Below the pieces are notes generated by a model that saw nothing but the letters and a program-made list of their open reading frames with translations, was not told where the DNA came from and ran no database searches. This document shows, piece after piece, positions 36,131-47,775 of a DNA stretch of 64,000 bases. The position numbers and the translations under genes were made by a program. Source of the DNA: Asticcacaulis sp. SL142 (lineage in GTDB: Bacteria > Pseudomonadota > Alphaproteobacteria > Caulobacterales > Caulobacteraceae); contig NZ_CP113061.1 of NCBI RefSeq assembly GCF_026625745.1, positions 2,629,501-2,693,500 of the forward strand, written 5' to 3'. Within the stretch, counting starts at the first letter, position 1. The number at the start of each line of letters is the position of its first letter.

Positions 36131-36748
36131 CAATGAACCGCTGGTGGTTACCGTCAGAGCGCGAACGGTGCCGACAGGTGCCGGTTGAGACAGATCGGCG
36201 ATAGATGCGAGGTCGAGCCAGTCCCGCCATTGGTCTGGATGCAGAATGACCGGCTCGCGGGTATGGATGGGGGCCATGTCTTCACCGGCCGGACGGGTAA
36301 GTATCGTTAAGCTGGTGACGGGGCCATCGGCGGTTTCGGCGCGGTCCCACAACCCCGCAAACATCAGCGGATGATTGTCGGCGCGGGTGATCTGCCATTT
36401 TTGCTTGTGGCCCTTGTCGCCCGACCATTCCCAAAAGGCGTCAGCGGACACCAGGCAATGGCGCTTGCGCCACGGCGTTGCAAACACGTTTGATGTGGCG
36501 GCGGTCTCGATGCGGGCATTAAAGGTTGTCAGTTTAAACGCTTTGACCGGCCCAACGTGGCTGCGCGGGATCAGGCTCCAGCGGGCGGACTTTACGGCGT
36601 AACCCTCCGGGCGCGCGCCGATAATCGGATAAAGGTCGGTCGGGCGTATCTCATCATCGCCACTAATGTCCGGGGCTGGCGCCGTCATGCTGAGAATCTC
36701 AAAGATGCAATCCCAGAATTTACTGTGGCGTTTAAAGCGTCCGCACAT
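36125..36748 (-). CDS. SRAP (YedK/HMCES-like) abasic-site shielding protein
   Basis: A 207-aa protein of the SOS-response-associated peptidase family, which crosslinks to abasic sites in single-stranded DNA through its N-terminal Cys. It begins MCGRFKRH, so Cys2 becomes N-terminal after Met removal. Other family motifs are FNARIETAATSNVFATPWRKRHCLVSADAFWEW, with the Asn and Glu of the active site, and the late HTREPVIL His. Usual size. No LexA box was identified upstream. Confidence 0.92.
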   Translation of the reverse strand: MCGRFKRHSKFWDCIFEILSMTAPAPDISGDDEIRPTDLYPIIGARPEGYAVKSARWSLIPRSHVGPVKAFKLTTFNARIETAATSNVFATPWRKRHCLVSADAFWEWSGDKGHKQKWQITRADNHPLMFAGLWDRAETADGPVTSLTILTRPAGEDMAPIHTREPVILHPDQWRDWLDLASIADLSQPAPVGTVRALTVTTSGSLL

Positions 36749-36765
36749 CTGTCCCTCTCATAAAA

Positions 36766-36791
36766 ACGCCCCCGTTTGATGACGGGGGCGT
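36766..36791 (-). terminator. Terminator of the terC gene
   Basis: A perfect GC-rich 10-base stem (ACGCCCCCGT/ACGGGGGCGT) with a 6-base loop, followed on the minus strand by TTTTT. It sits 24 bases after the terC stop and upstream of the SRAP gene. Confidence 0.85.
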
Positions 36792-36815
36792 AAAACTCAG
36801 GCTGGTTTGCGTATT

Positions 36816-37562
36816 TTAATGCGCCGTGCCGGATTTCTTTCGCCGGAACATCTGCAGGAACTCGACAAAGGCCGAGAAACCCATGGCCGCATAGATATAG
36901 CCTTTTTCGATGTGAGCGCCGAAGCCTTCGGCAATCAGCACCATACCGATCATCAGCAGGAAGCCGAGCGCCAGCATGACAATCGACGGATGCTTGGCTA
37001 TGAAGTTGGCGATAGGGCCAGAGGCCACGAACATCACAAACACCGCGAACATCACGGCGATGACCATGATGGGCAGGTGATCGGTCATGCCGACGGCGGT
37101 CAGGATCGAATCGATTGAAAACACCAGATCGAGCAGCAGAATCTGAGCGATGGCGGCGGCGATGTTGCTGGTTACCGGCGGCTTTTCGTGGGTCTCAAGT
37201 TCGCCGTCCTTAACATGGGTTTCGGTGGCATGATTGATTTCCTTGGTGGCCTTATAGACCAGGAACAGGCCGCCCACGATCAGGATAATGTCGCGCCAGG
37301 AAAAGCCTTTATCCATCAGCGTGATCACAGGCTCCTTCAACGCCACGATCCACGACAGGGTGAACAGCAGAAGGATACGCATAACCAAGGCGCCGCCGAT
37401 ACCGATGGCGCGGGCTCGGGCGCGCTGGGCTTCGGGCAGTTTATTGGTCAGGATGGAAATGAAGATGAGATTGTCGATCCCAAGGACGACTTCCATGACA
37501 ATAAGTGTAACGAGCGCCGCCCAAACGGCGGGATCAGCAAACAGGGCCAGAATCTGGTCCAT
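36816..37562 (-). CDS. TerC-family integral membrane protein
   Basis: A 248-aa seven-helix membrane protein of the TerC family. It carries the acidic, metal-transport-type motifs of the family: [15 protein letters not shown] in helix 1-2 and [18 protein letters not shown] later, each with the paired Asp. Family members export manganese or assist membrane-protein metalation; tellurite resistance is the historical name. AGGGGAG lies upstream of the start. No manganese riboswitch was recognised in the upstream 300 bases. Confidence 0.92.
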   Translation of the reverse strand: MDQILALFADPAVWAALVTLIVMEVVLGIDNLIFISILTNKLPEAQRARARAIGIGGALVMRILLLFTLSWIVALKEPVITLMDKGFSWRDIILIVGGLFLVYKATKEINHATETHVKDGELETHEKPPVTSNIAAAIAQILLLDLVFSIDSILTAVGMTDHLPIMVIAVMFAVFVMFVASGPIANFIAKHPSIVMLALGFLLMIGMVLIAEGFGAHIEKGYIYAAMGFSAFVEFLQMFRRKKSGTAH

Positions 37563-37864
37563 TAGAATTTATCTCCCCTTGCATCGCACCGGATGCCATG
37601 AATAAAGAACTGTGCCGGTTGCGGTAAACGCTGTCATGCCGTGCGCAACCGGGCATAAGATTCTTAGATAGGGCAATTATACTATAGCGCAATGCACTCT
37701 GTGCGGTTTTGTTTGCGAATTGTGTCAAGATTTTTTCAGGCAATGCGGTTTTGCTTGGTTGCGATGCGCAAAGTCACATGCTAATAGGCCGCGATCCACG
37801 CCATGAGAACGCCATCCGTGTAGCGGTGTCCGTGTGCTTTATAATTAAATCTTTTGGATGAGCT
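37563..37864. other. Intergenic promoter region between terC and atpH
   Basis: A 302-base divergent gap with no gene. It holds a 9-base inverted repeat (CCGGTTGCG at 37615-37623 and CGCAACCGG at 37644-37652) and an AT-rich stretch at about 37660-37740. It should contain the promoters of terC and of the atp operon, but I cannot place either with confidence. Confidence 0.4.
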
Positions 37865-39957
<2,093 letters not shown>

Positions 39958-39960
39958 ACC

Positions 39961-40027
39961 CAAGACCTGAGCCAGCTCAGGTCTTGTCTAACAAGATAAA
40001 CCCATTCGAAAACTTGTTTTTCGAATG
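39961..40027 (+). other. Twin intercistronic hairpins between atpA and atpG
   Basis: Hairpin 1 (39961-39986) pairs CAAGACCTGAG with CTCAGGTCTTG around CCAG. Hairpin 2 (40003-40027) pairs CATTCGAAAA with TTTTCGAATG around CTTGT and ends directly at the atpG ribosome-binding site GAGAGGAG. Neither has a proper T-run, so they are more likely mRNA stabilisers, processing sites or translation modulators than terminators. Confidence 0.7.
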
Positions 40028-40039
40028 AGAGGAGTTCCA

Positions 40040-40918
40040 ATGGCAAGTCTTAAGGACATGCGCAACCAGATCGCCAGCGTGAAAGCCACGCAGAAGATCA
40101 CCAAAGCCATGCAGATGGTGGCGGCGGCGAAGCTTAAGCGCGCTCAAGATGCGGCGGAAAATGCCCGTCCCTATGCCGCGCGTATGGCCTCTGTCATCGC
40201 CAATCTGGCTAAGGGCGTGTCCGGTGACGGCGCGCCTGTGTTGCTGGGTGGCAATGGCTCTACGCAAAATCATCTGGTGATCGTATCGACCTCTGATCGC
40301 GGTTTGTGCGGCGGCTTTAACTCCCAGATCGTGCGCGCGGCCCGCGAGTACATCAACGGCCTGATCGCTGAGGGCAAGGGTGTCAAGATCATCACCGTTG
40401 GCCGTAAGGGTAATGACCAGCTTAAGCGCCAATATGCTGACCGTATCATCGCAACTTTTGATATGTCGGCGCACAAAGTCCTGACGCTGGACGCCGTGCA
40501 ACCGATCGCCGATGCGGCGGTCGCTGAATTTAACGATGGCCGCGCCGATGTCGTGACCCTGTTCTATTCGCGCTTTAAGTCGGTCATCTCGCAGGTGCCG
40601 ACGCCCAAGCAACTGATCCCGGCCCAGATTGATGCTGCCGAAGAGCCCTCTAGCGGGTCGGACGCGGTTTACCAGTATGAGCCGTCGGAAGAAGAGATTC
40701 TGGAAACCCTGCTGCCGCGCAATCTGACGGTGCAGATCCTGTCCAGCCTGCTGGAAAACACCGCCGGCTTCTACGCCGCCCAGATGAGCGCGATGGATAA
40801 CGCCACGCGCAACGCGGGCGAAATGATCAAAGCGATGAACTTGAAATATAACCGTAAACGCCAGGCCCAGATCACGACCGAACTGATCGAGATCATCGCT
40901 GGCGCTGAAGCCATCTAA
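40040..40918 (+). CDS. atpG: ATP synthase F1 gamma subunit
   Basis: The 292-aa rotor shaft of F1. The N-terminus [36 protein letters not shown] and the C-terminal [52 protein letters not shown] coiled coils are diagnostic. The ATG at 40040 is preceded by GAGAGGAG; an in-frame ATG at 40025 lies inside the upstream hairpin. A central insertion-prone loop holds [20 protein letters not shown]. Confidence 0.97.
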   Translation: MASLKDMRNQIASVKATQKITKAMQMVAAAKLKRAQDAAENARPYAARMASVIANLAKGVSGDGAPVLLGGNGSTQNHLVIVSTSDRGLCGGFNSQIVRAAREYINGLIAEGKGVKIITVGRKGNDQLKRQYADRIIATFDMSAHKVLTLDAVQPIADAAVAEFNDGRADVVTLFYSRFKSVISQVPTPKQLIPAQIDAAEEPSSGSDAVYQYEPSEEEILETLLPRNLTVQILSSLLENTAGFYAAQMSAMDNATRNAGEMIKAMNLKYNRKRQAQITTELIEIIAGAEAI

Positions 40919-40923
40919 ACGAC

Positions 40924-40970
40924 TCTAAGGAAAAGTCCTTCGCTTACGCTTAAGTGTACTTTTCCTTAGA
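40924..40970 (+). repeat. Conserved-loop hairpin, copy A (atpG-atpD gap)
   Basis: A perfect 13-base stem, TCTAAGGAAAAGT (40924-40936) paired with ACTTTTCCTTAGA (40958-40970), encloses CCTTCGCTTACGCTTAAGTGT. The same loop pattern, CCTTCGC...GCT..GTGT closed by AAGT/ACTT, recurs at 41059-41099 (inverted), 42568-42612 and 58661-58704 with different outer stems. Confidence 0.75.
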
Positions 40971-40993
40971 AAAATGAGTAATGTAAACAACTT

Positions 40994-41044
40994 CAAATTC
41001 TGGTGCCAGACTGCCCAAACATGGCCGCCCCAAACCAGAATTTG
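40994..41044. repeat. Perfect inverted repeat in the atpG-atpD gap
   Basis: CAAATTCTGGT (40994-41004) pairs with ACCAGAATTTG (41034-41044) across a 29-base GC-rich loop. It stands between conserved-loop hairpin copies A and B, so the 194-base gap contains three hairpins. There is no T-run. Confidence 0.65.
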
Positions 41045-41058
41045 GCCTTAACGCAACC

Positions 41059-41099
41059 CACTTGAAAGTACACCGAGCACCGCGAGGGACTTTCAAGTG
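41059..41099 (-). repeat. Conserved-loop hairpin, copy B (inverted, before atpD)
   Basis: CACTTGAAAGT (41059-41069) pairs with ACTTTCAAGTG (41089-41099), an 11-base perfect stem. Read on the minus strand the loop is CCCTCGCGGTGCTCGGTGT, matching copies A, C and D. It ends 13 bases before the atpD start codon, so as RNA it would flank the ribosome-binding site. Confidence 0.72.
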
Positions 41100-41100
41100 A

Positions 41101-42561
<1,461 letters not shown>

Positions 42562-42567
42562 GAACTT

Positions 42568-42612
42568 CGGACTAAAGTCCTTCGCGCGTTGCGCTCAGTG
42601 TACTTTAGCCCG
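42568..42612 (+). repeat. Conserved-loop hairpin, copy C (atpD-atpC gap)
   Basis: CTAAAGT (42572-42578) pairs with ACTTTAG (42602-42608), extended by CGG/CCG across one mismatch. The loop is CCTTCGCGCGTTGCGCTCAGTGT. It begins 7 bases after the atpD stop. Confidence 0.72.
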
Positions 42613-42624
42613 GTTCAGCATCGT

Positions 42625-42672
42625 GAAACATTCCCTAGGGGCGGCCCGTCGGGAATGTTTCGCATTTTTGTT
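42625..42672 (+). terminator. Terminator-like hairpin between atpD and atpC
   Basis: A perfect 11-base stem, GAAACATTCCC (42625-42635) and GGGAATGTTTC (42651-42661), is followed by GCATTTTTGTTTG. With its T-rich tail it could partly terminate transcription inside the operon and lower epsilon-subunit expression. A smaller hairpin, GGTTTGC/GCAAACC (42676-42694), follows before the atpC ribosome-binding site. Confidence 0.55.
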
Positions 42673-42714
42673 TGAGGTTTGCCGTTAGCAAACCGCAGGA
42701 GCAGGGAAGCCAAC

Positions 42715-42990
42715 ATGGCTGACAAACTTCACGTTTCGCTGGTGACCCCGGAAAAGGAACTTTTTTCCGGTGATGTCGATCAGGTTATCGCCCCCGGCAC
42801 CGAAGGCGAATTTGGTGTGCTGGCTAACCACGCACCGTTCATGACGACGCTGGCGGAAGGGTCAGTTGTGATCCTTGATGGCGATAAGCGCCGGGTGTTC
42901 AACGTCCGTGGCGGCTTTGCCGATGTCAACGCATCGGGTATGACCATTCTGGCCGAACACGCCGACGAATATATTGAGACCGTGCACTAA
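42715..42990 (+). CDS. atpC: ATP synthase F1 epsilon subunit, short form
   Basis: A 91-aa epsilon subunit with only the N-terminal beta-sandwich: MADKLHVSLVTPEKELFSGDVDQVIAPGTEGEFGVLANHAPFMTTL, then GDKRRVFNVRGGFADVNASGMTILAEHADE. The two-helix C-terminal domain of longer homologues (about 130 aa) is absent. In alphaproteobacteria the zeta subunit takes over ATPase inhibition, so the short form is expected rather than truncated. The ATG at 42715 has GGAGCAGGGAAG upstream; the open frame from 42679 is longer but unsupported. Confidence 0.94.
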   Translation: MADKLHVSLVTPEKELFSGDVDQVIAPGTEGEFGVLANHAPFMTTLAEGSVVILDGDKRRVFNVRGGFADVNASGMTILAEHADEYIETVH

Positions 42991-43014
42991 TTCTGTCGGC
43001 AAACGCATAAGATC

Positions 43015-43043
43015 AAAGCCTCGCTTCCGGCGGGGCTTTTTTT
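43015..43043 (+). terminator. Rho-independent terminator of the atp operon
   Basis: AAAGCCTCGC pairs with GCGGGGCTTT (one T-G wobble) around TTCCG, followed by a run of T to 43043. It lies 25 bases after the atpC stop. Confidence 0.9.
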
Positions 43044-43086
43044 ATGGCAGGTTGGGTGCGGGTATAATCTGCACAAGGCCCTGAAC

Positions 43087-44343
43087 ATGAAACCGATCAA
43101 GACCCTGCTGTGCGCTTTGCTGGTCGCCGCTGCTGTCCCGGCCTGGGCCGAAACCTTGACCCCGTTGCGGGCGCAGGACGTGCGCGACTCGATAGGTATA
43201 AATACCCATATCAACTACACTGACGGATCATATCGCGCGCCCGATGAGGTCTATAAGGCGCTGGATTACCTCGGCATCAAGCTGATCCGCGACTCCTCGC
43301 CGTTTCCTTGGGTCGGCGGCAGCACCGGTGTGAACACCTATACCAACCTGATGAAAAAGGGCGTGAAGTTCAATATTCTGGTCTTTGGGCAAGGGCCGGG
43401 GGCTAACTACGATCCAAAGATTCCTGTTGATCTGATCGATAATCTCGAATGGGCCTATCCCGGCGGGATTGTGGCTATCGAAGGCTTTAACGAAATCGAC
43501 CATGCGCCGGTGACCTATGGCGATGAACGGACCGAGGCGTCATCGATTGCGGCGCATCTGGAAACCGTTCGCCTGATCCGTGAGCGTAAGCGCCTGAAAT
43601 CCCTGCCGATCTATGACCTGACAGGTGCGGATGCGCCGCAGGCCTTGGGGCCGCGCGGGGACTATGCCAACAAGCACGTCTATGCCCAGAACGGCAATCC
43701 GCCGCGCCCGCATTTCGAGGGGGCGCATAAGGGCCTGAATGGTCTTAAGCCATGGGTAGTCACTGAATTTGGCTATGCGACCTATCCCGAAATCGACTGG
43801 CTGGTCATCGGGGTCGATGAACGCACCCAGGCCAAGGGCATACTGATGGGCCTTTTTGATGCCTACCATCTGGGGGCGTCGAGCATATATCTCTATGAAC
43901 TTCTGGATCAGAAGCTGGAGCCGCATCGTGAGATGCACTTTGGGCTGTTTGATTACCACTATAAGCCCAAACCGGCGGCGACGGCTGTGCGCAACCTGAT
44001 CCGCATCATTGAGGACAAGGCTGGCGGCGCTAAGGACTTCACGCCGCGTCCGCTTGAGGTCCGCCTGAGCTTGCCGGAAGGAACCTTCGCGCTGGCGCTC
44101 GATAAGGCGAATGGGGTGACGCAACTGGTGATCTGGCGCGAAACCCAGATCTGGGTCCGTGAGGCGGGGAAGCGCAAGGATAATCCAACGGTGCCCTTGG
44201 CGGTCAAGCTGCCCGATGGGGCCAAGGCCCGCGCGCTCTATGATCCGCTGATTAGCGACGAACCGGTCAAAACCTATGGCGGTGAAGGGCAGGTGACTGT
44301 CGATCTGCCTGATTATCCGGTCATACTCGAATTTAGCCGGTAA
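43087..44343 (+). CDS. Secreted glycoside hydrolase-like (clan GH-A type) protein
   Basis: A 418-aa protein with a signal peptide (MKPIKTLLCALLVAAAVPAWA) and an apparent (beta/alpha)8 barrel. The pattern resembles clan A glycosidases: Asn135-Glu136 in EGFNEID as a candidate acid/base and Glu227 in VVTEFGY as a candidate nucleophile. Strands IKLIRDSS and KFNILVFGQG precede them. A C-terminal beta domain (about 320-418) with VRLSLPEGTFALALDKANG follows. The substrate is unknown; a beta-glycan or polysaccharide role is inferred. It ends by overlapping the convergent rppH by 11 bases. Confidence 0.75.
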   Translation: MKPIKTLLCALLVAAAVPAWAETLTPLRAQDVRDSIGINTHINYTDGSYRAPDEVYKALDYLGIKLIRDSSPFPWVGGSTGVNTYTNLMKKGVKFNILVFGQGPGANYDPKIPVDLIDNLEWAYPGGIVAIEGFNEIDHAPVTYGDERTEASSIAAHLETVRLIRERKRLKSLPIYDLTGADAPQALGPRGDYANKHVYAQNGNPPRPHFEGAHKGLNGLKPWVVTEFGYATYPEIDWLVIGVDERTQAKGILMGLFDAYHLGASSIYLYELLDQKLEPHREMHFGLFDYHYKPKPAATAVRNLIRIIEDKAGGAKDFTPRPLEVRLSLPEGTFALALDKANGVTQLVIWRETQIWVREAGKRKDNPTVPLAVKLPDGAKARALYDPLISDEPVKTYGGEGQVTVDLPDYPVILEFSR

Positions 44344-44818
44344 TCAGCGGTTTGAACGTATCGATCACCGCGCGATAGGACTCGCGCTTGAACGACACGA
44401 CCCGGTCCATGACTTTATCGAGATCACACCATTCCCAGGCCTCAAACTCCTGCTCACCGTGGGCTTGCAGGTTTACCTCAGAATCGTCGCCCAAAAAGCG
44501 GTAGGCGAACCATATCTGCTTCTGGCCCCTGAAATTGCGACCGATCTTTTTCTGTGCCAGCACTTCGGGCGGGAAATCATAGATGACCCAATCCTGTGTG
44601 CGGCCGATCAGTTCGACCGAGGTCATGCCGGTCTCTTCATAAAGCTCGCGCTTGGCGGCGGGCTCCAGTTCTTCGCCGTCATCGACCCCGCCTTGCGGAA
44701 ACTGCCAGACATAGGCCCCGGTCATGCCAAAGCGATGGCCCAGCCATACCTTGCCGTCACGATTGACCACCACAATGCCGACATTGGGGCGGTAAGCTTT
44801 CAGATGATCTTCGTTCAT
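44333..44818 (-). CDS. rppH: RNA pyrophosphohydrolase
   Basis: A 161-aa Nudix hydrolase that removes pyrophosphate from 5'-triphosphate mRNA to trigger decay, or hydrolyses dinucleoside polyphosphates. It starts MNEDHLKAYRPNVGIVVVN, has WQFPQGGVDDGEE leading into the Nudix box (REL-x-EETG), and RNFRGQKQIWFAYRF typical of RppH. The ATG at 44818 overlaps the upstream stop as ATGA. It is the last gene of the long leftward cluster. Confidence 0.93.
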   Translation of the reverse strand: MNEDHLKAYRPNVGIVVVNRDGKVWLGHRFGMTGAYVWQFPQGGVDDGEELEPAAKRELYEETGMTSVELIGRTQDWVIYDFPPEVLAQKKIGRNFRGQKQIWFAYRFLGDDSEVNLQAHGEQEFEAWEWCDLDKVMDRVVSFKRESYRAVIDTFKPLITG

Positions 44819-46059
44819 CGGCGCGTTATAGCCGAAGCTGGGGCCAGTTGCAGCCCTTTTTGATTGAGCGTTTGCGTCCACTTAATCGCCGCCGCGACCG
44901 TCACCGGATAGGCAAAGCCGGTACCCAGCGCCTGCCCACGGCTTTTGGCGGCGGTCTCTAACCCTGCTAGTTGCGCCTGAATGGCGGCGGCGGTCAGGGA
45001 CTGATCGATGATGCGGTCGGCACTGGCGCGCGGCATGTTGGCAGCGGCACCGTCAATAGCGCGGCCCTGACCATCATCAATGAAGGCAAGGCCCCGCGCC
45101 CGCAGGCTGCCGGTCAGAGCGCCGACACCGGTGCGATCTTTCAGGAAGGCGCTGCCCTGATAGTTGGTGACGCCGAAATAGCCGGTAGCGCGGCCCAAAA
45201 CCCGGTTTAGGCGCAGATTAAGGTCATCAGCGCGGGTATTGATCAAAAGGGTGTCCGGGCCGGTGTCATTATCGGGGTAGTTGACCGGCTGCATCGGGAT
45301 TTCGATCAGAACTTCGTGGCCCTGAGCGCGCGCCAGATCAATCCAGGTCTGCAGATTATCGGCATAGGGCACAAAGCTTAAGGTCACATCGGCGGGTAAT
45401 TGCTCAATCGCGGCCTTGGTGGTGGCGGGATTGATGCCTAAGCCGCCAACAATCAGGGCGACCATCGGGCGACCATCACTGCGGAATGGGCGGGCATAGG
45501 CCTGCGCCGGGGTCTGGCCATTCGGCCCGATGGCTGGCAGCGGGCCTTGGGGTGACGGTTGTGATAAACCTGAAATGGGCGCGGGCGGCAGAGGCTGGGC
45601 GCTCAGTTTCGGCGCATTGGCCGTGCTGCCATCACCGCCGGGCAGGGTAATGACCGCTCGATTATCAACCGGCTGACCATTGGCGTCCAGCATGCCTACG
45701 GGGGCATCGGCAAACAGACCCAGAGAGTCGATGGTAAAGGCATCGGCCCCGGATGGGGCTACGGGTACATCCGTCGTAACCGCTGCGGTGGCTGGTTTTT
45801 CTTTCGACATTTTAACGCGGATGCTGGGGGAACCGGCGTCCGGATCGGAGGACAGGGCGATAAAGGTGGCACCCAACCCCAGAAACACCACAAGCGCCAG
45901 ACTTGGGGCCACATAGGGTTTACTGAGGGTGGCCAGAACGGGAGCCAGCCTGGTCTTAAGGTCAAGGCCGGGTTTGGCCGGTGTCTTACCAAACACCGAT
46001 CCTGCCGCTGCGCTTGTGGCCTTAAATTTAGCGAACATCTGACGTACCCGAAAGCGCAT
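44815..46059 (-). CDS. Divergent polysaccharide deacetylase (YibQ/DUF610) family protein
   Basis: A 414-aa single-pass membrane protein. A helix at about 50-72 (PSLALVVFLGLGATFIAL) is followed by a Pro/Ala-rich linker and a C-terminal YibQ-like NodB-fold domain (about 195-410) with PMVALIVGGLGINPATTKAAIEQLPADVTLSFVPYA, GHEVLIEIPMQP and GVTNYQGSAFL. Members usually follow ctpA/envC and are thought to act on the envelope, but activity is unproven. An alternative start is Met8 (46038). Confidence 0.88.
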   Translation of the reverse strand: MRFRVRQMFAKFKATSAAAGSVFGKTPAKPGLDLKTRLAPVLATLSKPYVAPSLALVVFLGLGATFIALSSDPDAGSPSIRVKMSKEKPATAAVTTDVPVAPSGADAFTIDSLGLFADAPVGMLDANGQPVDNRAVITLPGGDGSTANAPKLSAQPLPPAPISGLSQPSPQGPLPAIGPNGQTPAQAYARPFRSDGRPMVALIVGGLGINPATTKAAIEQLPADVTLSFVPYADNLQTWIDLARAQGHEVLIEIPMQPVNYPDNDTGPDTLLINTRADDLNLRLNRVLGRATGYFGVTNYQGSAFLKDRTGVGALTGSLRARGLAFIDDGQGRAIDGAAANMPRASADRIIDQSLTAAAIQAQLAGLETAAKSRGQALGTGFAYPVTVAAAIKWTQTLNQKGLQLAPASAITRR

Positions 46060-46071
46060 CGTAAAAATAAA

Positions 46072-46104
46072 CGCGCATATTAGATCATTGACCTAATATG
46101 CGCG
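46072..46104 (-). terminator. Hairpin terminator downstream of ctpA
   Basis: A perfect 12-base stem, CGCGCATATTAG paired with CTAATATGCGCG around a 9-base loop, followed on the minus strand by TTTATTTTTA. It separates ctpA from the YibQ-like gene, so the two may be only partly co-transcribed. Confidence 0.7.
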
Positions 46105-46141
46105 ACTCACAGTTAACAAAGACTAACGAAAGTTAAATTTG

Positions 46142-47626
46142 TCAGGGTTTCGGCGTGGCGGGTTTCGCCGGTTCAGCGGGTGTTTCCGGTGGCTTGGCCG
46201 GGGCTGCTGGCGTTGCAGGCGTGGTCTTCACCGGATCTTTGGCAGCGGCGGCCTTGGCTTGCATCTTCTTTTCAAAGCGCGAACCGGGCTTGGCGTCTGC
46301 GGCGGCGGCGTAGGCCTTACCGCGCGGGTGGGCTGCGGCCATTTTGACATCGCCATTATAGCCCAGAACATCAAGGGCGCGCGCCAGTTGGAAGTCACCG
46401 GCTTTGGTATCATAATCCTCTGGCGGCACCTCGGAGACCTCGTGCTTTTCACGGCGGGCCTTGCCTTCGTCGGCATCGAGCGCGTTTTTATAGGCGGCTT
46501 CCGAATACTGGAAGGCCGAAGAGGCGATAATCTTGGCCTGCTCCTTGGTTTGGGCTACCTCAAGATCCGGCTCTATGCCGGTTTTCTGGATCGACCGGCC
46601 AGACGGCGTGAAATAGCGGGCGATAGTCAGTTTGACGGCACGGCCTTCGCCCAGATCCATCACGCTCTGGACCGAGCCCTTACCAAAGGTCGTAAGACCG
46701 ACGATCGAGGCGCGCTTTTGATCCTGCAAGGCACCGGCAACGATTTCCGCCGCTGAGGCCGAGCCCGGATTAGTCAGCACGACGATGGGCAGGCCCTTCA
46801 TCATGTCGCCCTTTTTGGCGTGATAACGCACGATATCGGAGGTGTCGCGCCCACGTTGGGAGACGACTTCGCCGCCTTCCAGGAACATATCGGCCACGCC
46901 TACGGATTGATCAAGCAGACCGCCCGGATTGTTGCGCAGGTCGAGCACCAGACCTTTGAGCTTATGTTTGGCCTTAAGCTCGGTCAGGGCGTCGCGGGCT
47001 TCCTTGGCGGTGTTTTCGTTGAACGAAGAAATACGCAGGTAGCCGAAATCGCCTTCCATGCGCGCCTTGACCGATTTGACGTTGATGATCTCGCGCGTCA
47101 GGGTGACATCAAACGGCTCATCGCGGCCTTCGCGGACGATGGTGATGGTGATGTCGGTCTTGGGCTCGCCCTTCATCTGGGAGACGGCGTCATTGAGCCG
47201 CTGCCCCAGGATCGAGGTGCCGTTGATGGCCGTGATATAGTCGCCGGACATGATCCCGGCCTTGCTCGCCGGGGTGTCGTCCATAGGGGTGACGACCTTG
47301 ACCGCGCCGTCTTCGGACTGCACCTCAAGGCCAAGACCGCCGTAGGAGCCGCGCGTTTTTTCCTTAAGATCAGTAAAATCTTCGGCGGGCAGATAATTTG
47401 AGTGGGGGTCGAGGGACGACAGCATGCCCTCAAGGGCGGCTTCGATCAGTTTTTTGTCGTCGGTTTCGACCACATAGTTCTGCTGAACGAGGGCGAGGAC
47501 GTCACCAAACAGCTCCAGCATCTCATAGGTGTCGGATTTTGGCGAGAATACCGGCTGGTTGGCATAGGCCATAGCACCAACCCCCAAGGCCAGTGCCGCA
47601 ACGCCACCCGTCAAAAACTTCTTCAT
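46142..47626 (-). CDS. ctpA: Carboxy-terminal processing protease (S41)
   Basis: A 494-aa periplasmic serine protease. A signal/anchor segment (MKKFLTGGVAALALGVGAMAYA) precedes a PDZ domain (about 95-180, GGLGLEVQSEDGAVKVVTPM and AGIMSGDYITAING). In the S41 core, VLTNPGSASAAEIVAGALQDQ has the Ser nucleophile and GLTTFGKGSVQ the Lys. The C-terminal tail is Ala/Pro/Lys-rich. It trims peptidoglycan hydrolases or exported proteins in other bacteria. The ATG at 47626 gives the signal peptide; the frame is open to 47671. Confidence 0.94.
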   Translation of the reverse strand: MKKFLTGGVAALALGVGAMAYANQPVFSPKSDTYEMLELFGDVLALVQQNYVVETDDKKLIEAALEGMLSSLDPHSNYLPAEDFTDLKEKTRGSYGGLGLEVQSEDGAVKVVTPMDDTPASKAGIMSGDYITAINGTSILGQRLNDAVSQMKGEPKTDITITIVREGRDEPFDVTLTREIINVKSVKARMEGDFGYLRISSFNENTAKEARDALTELKAKHKLKGLVLDLRNNPGGLLDQSVGVADMFLEGGEVVSQRGRDTSDIVRYHAKKGDMMKGLPIVVLTNPGSASAAEIVAGALQDQKRASIVGLTTFGKGSVQSVMDLGEGRAVKLTIARYFTPSGRSIQKTGIEPDLEVAQTKEQAKIIASSAFQYSEAAYKNALDADEGKARREKHEVSEVPPEDYDTKAGDFQLARALDVLGYNGDVKMAAAHPRGKAYAAAADAKPGSRFEKKMQAKAAAAKDPVKTTPATPAAPAKPPETPAEPAKPATPKP

Positions 47627-47775
47627 AAACGCTGTCCAAACAAAGATATGCCGCAACTGGCCTAACATCATAGGTTACGAGCCTTGCCATAATTTACAAG
47701 GGGGCGAGGCGGGTGACCGTAAAATTATCCAGACATGCAACTATGGCGTAACAGAGGCAAACAGGCGGTTAACGC

